Shown here in pieces: positions 1 to 4,675 of a stretch of DNA of 6,617 bases (its first letter is position 1; every line of letters starts with the position of its first letter). The DNA is taken from positions 1 to 6,617 of the forward strand of contig VAZH01000053.1 in assembly GCA_005884465.1 (NCBI GenBank), written 5' to 3'. Source of the stretch: Alphaproteobacteria bacterium. Its GTDB lineage: Bacteria; Pseudomonadota; Alphaproteobacteria; Rhizobiales; Xanthobacteraceae. Position numbers and translations under genes: made by a program. Under the pieces are notes generated by a model, which saw nothing but the letters and a program-made list of their open reading frames with translations, searched no databases and was not told where the DNA came from.

Positions 1-604
1 CGCAATAGCCGGCCGGATTCTTGGCGAGATATTGCTGATGATAATCCTCGGCGAAATAGAATTCGCCGGCAGGCGCGATCTCCGTGGTGATGGTGCCGAG
101 GCCCTTTGCCACCAATGCTTTTTGATAAGCCGCTCGGGATGCATCCGCGGCTTTGCGTTGCGCGTCATTGAAGGTGTAGATCGCGGAGCGGTATTGCGTC
201 CCAACGTCACTGCCCTGACGCATACCCTGCGTCGGGTTGTGACTTTCCCAAAATGTCTTCAGCAACTGCTCGTAGGAGATTTTCCGGGGATCGAACACCA
301 CCAGTACCGCTTCGGTATGACCGGTACGGCCCGAACACACCTCCTCATAGGTGGGGTTGGCGGTATGGCCGCCAGCATAGCCCACGGCGGTGGTATAAAT
401 GCCATCGCCGAGTTCCCAGAACTTGCGCTCCGCGCCCCAGAAACAGCCGAGCCCGAACACCGCCTGCTCCAGGCCTTGCGGATAGGGCGGCTGCAGCTGA
501 CGGCCGTTGACAAAATGGCTGGCAGCGGTGGGGATCGGCGTAGCCCGGCCCGGCAGCGCCTCGGCTGCGCTCGGCAATGCAGTGGTTTTGCGCATGAACA
601 ACAT
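1..604 (-). CDS. msrA: Peptide methionine sulfoxide reductase MsrA, C-terminus cut by window edge
   Basis: Cytoplasmic thiol enzyme that reduces the S-epimer of methionine sulfoxide in oxidised proteins, recycled by thioredoxin. The frame is open from an ATG at 604 to the window edge (201 codons). Seen in the translation: the catalytic motif GCFWGAER with Cys54, the acidic residue of the GHTEAV segment (Glu98), the [14 protein letters not shown] block at 127-140, and [15 protein letters not shown] at the edge. That last cysteine (201) corresponds to the first resolving cysteine of E. coli MsrA (Cys198). Only the short Gly-rich tail with the second recycling cysteine should be missing, so about 15-20 residues lie outside. 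The N-terminus ([13 protein letters not shown]) resembles the longer E. coli-type MsrA. The start at 604 is favoured by a GGGAG Shine-Dalgarno about 7 nt upstream; Met4 (595) is an alternative. A sigma70-like promoter sits about 120 bp upstream. Identification is secure. Confidence 0.97.
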   Translation of the reverse strand, partial: MLFMRKTTALPSAAEALPGRATPIPTAASHFVNGRQLQPPYPQGLEQAVFGLGCFWGAERKFWELGDGIYTTAVGYAGGHTANPTYEEVCSGRTGHTEAVLVVFDPRKISYEQLLKTFWESHNPTQGMRQGSDVGTQYRSAIYTFNDAQRKAADASRAAYQKALVAKGLGTITTEIAPAGEFYFAEDYHQQYLAKNPAGYC

Positions 605-676
605 GGGTTTCTCCCGGCGGAATATTAGTTGAAATAGGAACCGCTTCGCATCCTTAGGCCGCGAACGGCATGTCGA

Positions 677-690
677 AAGCGGATCCGCTT
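677..690. repeat. 14-bp perfect palindrome in the msrA leader
   Basis: AAGCGGATCCGCTT is perfectly self-complementary. An 11-bp relative of one half recurs 44 bp away: GGATCCGCTTC at 681-691 and GGAACCGCTTC at 637-647 (one mismatch). Both lie between the proposed msrA promoter (722-750) and the msrA start (604), so they would be in the untranslated leader. They could be an operator or the trace of an intergenic repeat; I recognise no regulator for this sequence. Confidence 0.4.
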
Positions 691-721
691 CCCGAATGCA
701 TGAGAACAAGCTGTCTCCGGC

Positions 722-750
722 ATAATATATGTCTTTACGTCGGCTGCCAA
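722..750 (-). promoter_or_regulatory. Sigma70-like promoter for msrA
   Basis: Read on the minus strand, TTGGCA (750-745) and TATTAT (727-722) are separated by exactly 17 bp. Each hexamer is one mismatch from TTGACA and TATAAT. Transcription would start near 715 and give a leader of about 110 nt before the msrA ATG at 604. The promoter lies downstream of the neighbouring minus-strand gene (stop at 801), so msrA can be expressed independently of it. Confidence 0.55.
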
Positions 751-800
751 AGCCCCGTTACGCCGGACGATGAAACATAAAGGCAGTGCCGCATTCCTGC

Positions 801-1118
801 TCAGTCTCGCGAATAGCCGATCAACGGCTTGCGAGGCCGGAACAGGAGCATCAACAGAATACCGAGCACGCCCATAACTGCGAAAACCGGCTGCTCCAAA
901 ATGACCTTGACGACGCTGGTCCAGAGCCATGGCGCCGTGCTCTCCACCCAGGCCTGAAACGCCCGCTGGCTGGATTGATGGACGTCGTTCCAGAATTGAC
1001 CAAATCGGGTGAAACGCAGGGTTTGATCGGCGACCCAGCGCGCGCCGTCGTAGACCATGAAAATGAATCCGCCGGCCAGCAGCAACAGCCCGACAAGTCG
1101 GAAAAAACCGCGGATCAT
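801..1118 (-). CDS. Small two-helix membrane protein of unknown function
   Basis: The product is 105 residues and I cannot assign a function. It looks real for three reasons: an AAGGTG Shine-Dalgarno lies about 5 nt before the ATG at 1118, the architecture is coherent, and the N- and C-terminal sequence style is familiar from uncharacterised rhizobial proteins. Residues 5-23 (GFFRLVGLLLLAGGFIFMV) form a first hydrophobic helix. A polar, Trp/Arg/Gln-rich stretch (about 24-72) follows. A second helix (about 76-93, PVFAVMGVLGILLMLLF) is followed by a basic tail, RPRKPLIGYSRD. Arg/Lys at both ends suggests a hairpin with both termini in the cytoplasm and the central part in the periplasm. No catalytic motif or cysteine is visible. 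No terminator is evident after its stop, and the msrA promoter lies just downstream. A cleaved signal peptide is less likely, as there is no clear cleavage site after helix 1. Confidence 0.75.
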   Translation of the reverse strand: MIRGFFRLVGLLLLAGGFIFMVYDGARWVADQTLRFTRFGQFWNDVHQSSQRAFQAWVESTAPWLWTSVVKVILEQPVFAVMGVLGILLMLLFRPRKPLIGYSRD

Positions 1119-1249
1119 GCGTCACCTTATATTGTCGCACCCGAAAGCGCAGCCAGCCATTAACGGGATGGCGGCGGAAATTCAACCTCATCAGCACGTT
1201 ATCGGCGTTTTACGCGCGGGCCTGCCGGTTCGGGGCGGTCCGGAAGAAG

Positions 1250-1278
1250 TTGACGCTGCAAAACCCGCCCTCTATAAG
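1250..1278 (+). promoter_or_regulatory. Near-consensus sigma70 promoter for rpsT
   Basis: TTGACG (1250-1255) and TATAAG (1273-1278) are separated by 17 bp. Each hexamer is one mismatch from consensus. The predicted start is at about A1285/A1286, giving a leader of about 190 nt before the rpsT ATG at 1475. Such strength fits a ribosomal protein gene. Confidence 0.75.
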
Positions 1279-1287
1279 GGCGCCAAT

Positions 1288-1321
1288 GGCGGCGGGCGCA
1301 ATCCCGCCGCCGCTGTTCTTT
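1288..1321 (+). promoter_or_regulatory. Perfect 9-bp hairpin with U-rich tail at the 5' end of the rpsT transcript
   Basis: GGCGGCGGG (1288-1296) pairs perfectly with CCCGCCGCC (1303-1311) across the 6-nt loop CGCAAT. The next bases include six T in eight (1314-1321). It resembles an intrinsic terminator or attenuator and would begin only 2-3 nt after the predicted transcription start. It could be an early attenuator or a 5' stabilising stem. No upstream plus-strand gene exists for it to terminate. Confidence 0.55.
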
Positions 1322-1336
1322 GAGCGGCGCCGTCGC

Positions 1337-1354
1337 GCAAGCACATATGCTTGC
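1337..1354 (+). promoter_or_regulatory. Second perfect hairpin in the rpsT leader
   Basis: GCAAGCA (1337-1343) and TGCTTGC (1348-1354) form a perfect 7-bp stem with a CATA tetraloop. With the preceding hairpin it makes the leader strongly structured. S20 synthesis is autogenously controlled in E. coli, but the leader sequences are not comparable, so a regulatory role is inference. Confidence 0.45.
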
Positions 1355-1443
1355 CACGGTCCGGCATTCTCAGGGAGCATCGAACAACACACCAGCGTCG
1401 ATCATGCGGTTGAACGTCCGGCGCGCTGAAGCCCGACCATTTA

Positions 1444-1463
1444 GCGACCGGTCGCCCGAAGGA
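1444..1463 (+). promoter_or_regulatory. Palindrome abutting the rpsT Shine-Dalgarno
   Basis: GCGACCGGTCGC (1444-1455) is a 12-bp perfect palindrome. It ends 3 nt before the rpsT ribosome binding site GAAGGA (1458-1463), which lies 11 nt upstream of the ATG. As RNA it can fold as a GCGA/UCGC stem with a CCGG loop, or dimerise. It may be an operator-like site or a translational control element; low certainty. Confidence 0.35.
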
Positions 1464-1474
1464 TATTTGAGAAC

Positions 1475-1741
1475 ATGGCCAATACAACTTCCGCCAAGAA
1501 GGCGACGCGCAAGATTGCCCGCCGCACCATTATCAACAAGTCGCGCCGCACCCAGATGCGCGGCGCGGTCCGCATTGTCGAAGAGGCGATCAAGAGCGGC
1601 GACCGCGATGCGGCGCTGAAGGCAATGGCGCGCGCCGAGCCGGAACTCATGCAGGCAGCGCAGCGCAATATTATTCACAAGAACAATGCAAGCCGAAAGG
1701 TCTCGCGGCTCGCGCATCAGATCGCCAAGCTGGCGAAATGA
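1475..1741 (+). CDS. rpsT: 30S ribosomal protein S20
   Basis: Primary-binding protein of the small ribosomal subunit that contacts 16S rRNA in the body of the 30S. At 88 residues it has the usual S20 length. Family hallmarks seen: N-terminal [17 protein letters not shown], the [16 protein letters not shown] segment (residues 24-39), and [19 protein letters not shown] near the C-terminus (65-83), with the very high Lys/Arg/Ala content of the S20 helical bundle. The ATG at 1475 has a GAAGGA ribosome binding site 11 nt upstream. The gene is monocistronic: its own near-consensus promoter starts at 1250, and an intrinsic terminator follows within 31 bp of the stop. rpsT next to dnaA is a familiar arrangement in Rhizobiales and other proteobacteria. 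Confidence 0.98.
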   Translation: MANTTSAKKATRKIARRTIINKSRRTQMRGAVRIVEEAIKSGDRDAALKAMARAEPELMQAAQRNIIHKNNASRKVSRLAHQIAKLAK

Positions 1742-1762
1742 ACTAATCGAAAAAGACATTCG

Positions 1763-1799
1763 CGAAAAAAACCCGGCAGCGCCGGGCTTTTCTTTTTTT
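1763..1799. terminator. Bidirectional intrinsic terminator after rpsT
   Basis: CCCGGC (1772-1777) pairs with GCCGGG (1781-1786) across the loop AGC. On the plus strand the stem is followed by CTTTTC and seven T (1787-1799), which ends rpsT. On the minus strand the same stem is followed by a seven-T tract (the A-run at 1765-1771). It is therefore equally good for a transcript arriving from the right, which suggests a convergent minus-strand transcription unit. Confidence 0.9.
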
Positions 1800-1905
1800 C
1801 ACCGCAGGTTGCAGTGCACGAAATTCTTGCGCATCCGTGTCCTATGAAGGAGGCCGACCCAAGAATTTCATGACGTCGGATGTGAAACTGATGCCAGCCA
1901 TTAAT
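1764..1905 (-). ncRNA. Candidate small RNA convergent with rpsT
   Basis: Read on the minus strand, a perfect 10-bp stem GAAATTCTTG / CAAGAATTTC (plus coordinates 1860-1869 and 1820-1829) encloses a 30-nt loop containing CCTCCTT (plus 1846-1852, AAGGAGG), a perfect anti-Shine-Dalgarno. It is followed by the minus-strand reading of the 1763-1799 terminator with its seven-T tail. A weak promoter lies upstream: TTGCAA, 17 bp, ATTAAT, at about 1927-1907 on the minus strand, each box 4/6. This would give an RNA of roughly 140 nt. The hairpin, exposed anti-SD and terminator resemble trans-acting riboregulators. Boundaries are approximate, and expression cannot be told from sequence. Confidence 0.3.
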
Positions 1906-2066
1906 CGGGCTCGCTTTTGAAATTGCAACAGCGATTGCGTGAGCGCATTCAAAAGCGCTGCAGGGTTACCCTGTTCCGACGAACAAGAAAAAACGCGTTT
2001 GCGTAGTCACTTATCAGCATAGTGGCGAAGAGTTGTTCGAAAATTCCTCTCCGCCTTATCCCTACG

Positions 2067-2089
2067 TAAACAATTTATGAATTTATTTT
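2067..2089. other. Very AT-rich tract upstream of dnaA (possible unwinding element)
   Basis: Only 2 of 23 bases are G or C, in a window that is otherwise GC-rich. It lies about 40 bp left of a near-consensus DnaA box and next to several inverted repeats. Two weaker 7/9 DnaA-box-like matches, TTATCCCTA (2056-2064) and TTATCAGCA (2011-2019), lie just upstream. This could be a duplex-unwinding element or simply the AT-rich core of a regulatory region. Confidence 0.35.
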
Positions 2090-2127
2090 GGGCAGCTGTC
2101 GAAAATGTCACAGCGGTTCGGCGTTTC

Positions 2128-2145
2128 GAATCTATGCACAGATTC
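2128..2145. promoter_or_regulatory. Palindrome with two GANTC methylation sites framing a DnaA-box-like sequence
   Basis: GAATCTATGCACAGATTC is an 18-bp palindrome with a single mismatched pair. Its ends are GAATC (2128-2132) and GATTC (2141-2145), the CcrM methylation target of alphaproteobacteria. The 9-mer CTATGCACA (2132-2140) matches the DnaA box TTATNCACA at 8 of 9 positions. A third GANTC lies at 2220-2224. In Caulobacter the dnaA promoter and the origin carry GANTC and DnaA sites; the role here is inference. Confidence 0.4.
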
Positions 2146-2160
2146 AAAACCTTGCCGTGC

Positions 2161-2190
2161 TCCGCGAAATCCGCTGCCTGATTTCGCGGA
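2161..2190. repeat. Perfect 11-bp inverted repeat with 8-nt loop
   Basis: TCCGCGAAATC (2161-2171) and GATTTCGCGGA (2180-2190) are exact reverse complements. There is no T-run on either side, so it is not an intrinsic terminator. It lies 15 bp right of the GANTC/DnaA-box palindrome and may be a binding site for a dimeric regulator or a structured part of a transcript. Confidence 0.6.
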
Positions 2191-2857
2191 CGCGAACTAG
2201 TTTTCACGGCGCTCGTGTCGAATCATTTTCGTTGCGGGAAATAAGGCATGCTGTACATGTAAGAACGTTCGCGGCGCCTGCGGCTCTGAGACCAGCGCGG
2301 TTTAAGATACGCGGCGGACGTGCAAATCGGCGGCGGTGTGCGCGTTGGCGACGCTTTCCAAGCGATTGTCGGGTTAAACCTCGTAGCAATATGAGGATTG
2401 TGGTTTTGTGTCGAAATTTCTCAAGCGGGGCATTGCTGTCTCGTTCGCTTCGAACAAGAGAGATACGCACCAACCAACCGCAAGCGCCGAAGGCGAAGTA
2501 CGTGAGCGGGTTACAACGGACGGGCTGAGGTACGCGGCGTAGCGGCTGAACAATTTTTGGCGTTCGGGCGCGGCCGACTGAACTGAAACAACACGTGGAG
2601 TGACAACTTGCCGTACGCATCGCGGCGAGGGGGGAGGTTGTATGCCTTACGCAATCATCACGGTTTTCGATCAAACGCCATTTTCAAATGATACCTTACT
2701 AGACGCCGCCGGCGCGCGGCCCCCGACACCAACTCCGGACAGACCGTCGAGTACGCGCTGACCTCGCGGACGCTTCCCTTCCAGGCCAATCGATCTGCCT
2801 GACGGCATTTCGCCGAGCGGCCGGTCTATGGCTGAAGACGAAGCCCGCTTCAGGTCA

Positions 2858-2882
2858 CGCCGCGCGGAAAATCCGCACGGCG
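2858..2882 (+). promoter_or_regulatory. GC-rich hairpin 40 nt upstream of the dnaA start
   Basis: CGCCG-C-GCGGA (2858-2868) pairs with TCCGC-A-CGGCG (2872-2882) around an AAA loop: ten pairs with one internal C/A mismatch. No T-run follows, so it is not a terminator. If transcribed it would be a stable stem in the dnaA 5' leader, close to a start codon with only a weak ribosome binding site. A role in translation or mRNA stability is inference. Confidence 0.45.
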
Positions 2883-2922
2883 GTCGCTAGCAACATTACT
2901 CTTTCGGAAAAGTCGTCGGGCA

Positions 2923-4353
2923 ATGACAAATACGGAACAGGATCGCTGGTCACGCGTGAAGGGGCGGCTGCGCTCGAGCGTGGGAGAAGACGTCTATACA
3001 AGCTGGTTCGCGCGCATGGACCTGGAGAGCGTCCAGCAGCAAAGCGTCCATCTTTCGGTTCCGACGCGGTTTCTCAAGAGCTGGATCCAGGCGCATTACG
3101 CCGAACGCGTTCTCACCTGTTGGCAGGCCGAGATGCCTGAAGTGCATCGGATCGACCTCACCGTGCGGACGGCGATGCGATGCGCGGCGCCGACAAAGGA
3201 ATCGCTGGCGCCGGCCGATCAGCGGCGCGCCGAACGGCCCGATGGCCGCCCCGCGCTGGAGTTGCGCGCGACCGCGATCGCGCCGGTGTCCGCGAGCCAT
3301 GACGCCCTCGGCGGCTCGCCGCTCGATCCGCGCCTGACCTTCGGAAGCTTCGTTATCGGCCGCTCCAACACGCTGGCCCACGCCGCGGCGCGCCAGGTTG
3401 CGGAGGGACGGCGCGGCGACGCCGTGATGTTCAATCCGCTTTACATCCACGCCGGCGTCGGACTTGGCAAAACCCATCTGTTGCAAGCGGTGACATGGGC
3501 CGGCAACTCGGGAAGCGAACGCAAGGTGCTTTATCTCACCGCCGAGAAATTCATGTATGGCTTCGTCGCGGCGCTGAAAACGCAGACCGCGCTGGCGTTC
3601 AAGGAGGCGTTGCGCGGCATCGACGTGCTGGTAATCGACGACCTGCAATTCCTGCAGGGCAAATCGACCCAGGCTGAATTCTGCCACACGTTGAATGCGC
3701 TGATCGACGCCGGCCGGCAGGTGGTGATCGCAGCCGATCGTCCGCCTTCCGATCTTGAGAGCCTCGACGACCGCGTGCGTTCGCGTCTCGCTGGCGGCCT
3801 GGTGGTCGAGATGGGATCGCTCGGCGAAGAGCTGCGGCTCGGCATCCTTAAATCGCGTGTCGCGGCGGCGCGTGCACATCATGCGAGCTTCGACGTGCCG
3901 GAACAGGTTTTGGATTATCTCGCCAGAACCATCACCCATAACGGCCGCGACCTCGAGGGCGCCATCAATCGCCTGCTGGCGCACAGCAAACTCAACGCGC
4001 AGCCGGTGACGCTGGAAATGGCCGAGCGCGAAGTGCGCGACCTGATCCGCCCGCAGGAGCCCAAGCGCATCAAGATCGAGGACATTCAACGCGTGGTGGC
4101 CCGGCAATACAATGTCAGCCGCTCCGACCTGTTGTCCTCGCGCCGCACCGCCAACGTCGTCCGCCCGCGCCAGGTCGCGATGTATCTGGCAAAAACCCTG
4201 ACGCTGCGTTCGCTGCCTGAGATCGGCCGCCGGTTCGGGGGACGCGACCACACCACGGTGCTGCATGCCGTGCGCAAGATCGAGGCCCTGGTGGCAAAAG
4301 ATGCCGCACTATCCGAAGAGGTCGAATCGCTGAAGCGCCAGCTACAGGAGTGA
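2923..4353 (+). CDS. dnaA: Chromosomal replication initiator protein DnaA
   Basis: ATP-dependent initiator that binds 9-bp DnaA boxes at oriC, melts the origin and recruits helicase; it is also a transcription factor. The 476 residues show the four-domain plan: domain I at about 1-90 ([12 protein letters not shown]...YTSWFARM), a variable linker at about 91-135, the AAA+ domain at about 136-375, and the DNA-binding domain at 380-476. Visible motifs are Walker A GVGLGKT (178-184), Walker B VLVIDD (235-240), the sensor region ADRPPSDL (271-278), the arginine-finger segment [10 protein letters not shown] (284-293), the sensor 2 segment [11 protein letters not shown] (341-351) and the DnaA signature around [12 protein letters not shown] (439-450). 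The start at 2923 is chosen because [16 protein letters not shown] matches the family N-terminus. The ribosome binding site is weak (GGAAAAG about 10 nt upstream). The gene is intact. No promoter is recognisable in the long upstream region. Confidence 0.99.
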   Translation: MTNTEQDRWSRVKGRLRSSVGEDVYTSWFARMDLESVQQQSVHLSVPTRFLKSWIQAHYAERVLTCWQAEMPEVHRIDLTVRTAMRCAAPTKESLAPADQRRAERPDGRPALELRATAIAPVSASHDALGGSPLDPRLTFGSFVIGRSNTLAHAAARQVAEGRRGDAVMFNPLYIHAGVGLGKTHLLQAVTWAGNSGSERKVLYLTAEKFMYGFVAALKTQTALAFKEALRGIDVLVIDDLQFLQGKSTQAEFCHTLNALIDAGRQVVIAADRPPSDLESLDDRVRSRLAGGLVVEMGSLGEELRLGILKSRVAAARAHHASFDVPEQVLDYLARTITHNGRDLEGAINRLLAHSKLNAQPVTLEMAEREVRDLIRPQEPKRIKIEDIQRVVARQYNVSRSDLLSSRRTANVVRPRQVAMYLAKTLTLRSLPEIGRRFGGRDHTTVLHAVRKIEALVAKDAALSEEVESLKRQLQE

Positions 4354-4366
4354 GCCCGTGTCTGTT

Positions 4367-4465
4367 CCCTCCCGCCTTGCGGGGGAGGGTTAGAAGAGGG
4401 GGAGCGAGGCACGCTGGACTCGCGAATACCCCCACACACCCGACCCCTCCCCGCAAGGGGATGGG
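4367..4465. repeat. REP/BIME-like element: two inverted C/G-rich hairpin units
   Basis: The left unit (4367-4389) folds as CCCTCCCGC against a GCGGGGGAGGG arm with two bulged G. The right unit (4444-4465) folds as TCCCC-GCAA-GGGGA plus outer C/G pairs. The units are inverted relatives of each other, sharing CTTGCGGGG and its complement CCCCGCAAG, and enclose about 55 bp. This style of C-rich/G-rich hairpin pair is, from general familiarity, a very common dispersed intergenic repeat in Bradyrhizobium-type genomes. Lying right after the dnaA stop, it could protect the 3' end of the mRNA. Confidence 0.65.
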
Positions 4466-4574
4466 AACACCCTCGTCTCCCAGGTTTCCTTTCTCGCGAA
4501 ACGTGGGGAACGGCATTACGCCTCCCTTGCGCTTGTCGCCTATCCGCGCCACCCTTGCGGTCCCTCCGCGGGTT

Positions 4575-4596
4575 TGATCAAATCCAGCTTTGATCA
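4575..4596. repeat. 8-bp inverted repeat built of TGATCA palindromes upstream of dnaN
   Basis: TGATCAAA (4575-4582) and TTTGATCA (4589-4596) are perfect reverse complements 6 bp apart. Each arm contains the palindrome TGATCA, so it is a nested symmetric site 80 bp before the dnaN start. It could be an operator for a dimeric regulator, or a leader hairpin. I know of no specific regulator for it. Confidence 0.45.
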
Positions 4597-4675
4597 GGCT
4601 TCCGGGCCTAAATGCCGCGGCGCGCCTTTTGGGCCGCCCGGCTTTTCCATCTCTGGGGATCAGGCGGGTATTGCA

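Larger units (their letters stand above)
1119..1474. other. Divergent intergenic region between the membrane-protein gene and rpsT
   Basis: No protein gene is supported here; the open frames on both strands are overlapping shadows without ribosome binding sites. It carries the minus-strand Shine-Dalgarno of the membrane-protein gene (about 1122-1129), the rpsT promoter (1250-1278), and a leader of about 190 nt with three self-complementary segments (1288-1311, 1337-1354, 1444-1455). A minus-strand promoter for the 1118 gene is not convincing. Confidence 0.7.
1742..2922. other. 1.18-kb gap between rpsT and dnaA without a convincing protein gene
   Basis: The longest frames here (2088-2528 plus and 2204-2674 minus) overlap each other, lack ribosome binding sites and have compositionally random products, so I do not call them. 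The gap holds the rpsT terminator, a small RNA candidate (about 1764-1905, minus), an odd palindrome CAGGGT-T-ACCCTG (1961-1973), an AT-rich tract (2067-2089), several inverted repeats (2095-2114, 2128-2145, 2161-2190), a third GANTC site (2220-2224) and a hairpin in the presumed dnaA leader (2858-2882). I see no tRNA and no confident dnaA promoter. From about 2230 to 2850 only minor palindromes stand out, such as GAACGTTC at 2263-2270. Confidence 0.7.
4354..4675. other. dnaA-dnaN intergenic region
   Basis: This 322-bp gap has no supported gene; the open frames crossing it are low-complexity, proline-rich shadows. It holds a roughly 100-bp palindromic repeat element (4367-4465), a GANTC site near 4416, and the inverted repeat at 4575-4596. 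I see no clear sigma70 promoter for dnaN and no clear terminator for dnaA, so read-through from dnaA remains possible. Confidence 0.7.

Noticed and set aside
625..1197. 190-codon minus-strand frame overlapping the small membrane-protein gene
   Set aside because: It lacks a ribosome binding site and shows no coherent domain, whereas the 801-1118 frame has a good Shine-Dalgarno and two clear transmembrane helices.
1952..1977. EcfG-like promoter (GGAAC, 17 bp, CTTT) on the minus strand upstream of the small RNA candidate
   Set aside because: The -10 part deviates from CGTT and the match overlaps the CAGGGT/ACCCTG palindrome. Too short and degenerate to call.
2204..2674. 156-codon minus-strand open frame, overlapping a 146-codon plus-strand frame at 2088-2528
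   Set aside because: No ribosome binding site and no recognisable domain; the products are rich in Arg/Ala/Thr without hydrophobic pattern. The two frames overlap on opposite strands, as expected by chance in GC-rich non-coding DNA.
2710..2790. Open stretch that reads like a protein fragment (DTNSGQTVEYALTSRT)
   Set aside because: Only about 25 codons with no start, no ribosome binding site and no recognised family. It could be chance in GC-rich sequence, so a pseudogene is not supported.
2950..4266. 438-codon minus-strand open frame opposite dnaA
   Set aside because: Antisense shadow of a strongly coding GC-rich gene; the dnaA frame has unmistakable family motifs and this one has none.
4367..4465. 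CRISPR array
   Set aside because: Only two units, inverted rather than direct, with a single interval and no cas genes.
4574..4675. 34-codon N-terminal extension of dnaN
   Set aside because: The extension has no clamp homology and covers the inverted repeat at 4575-4596. The ATG at 4676 gives the standard clamp N-terminus and length.
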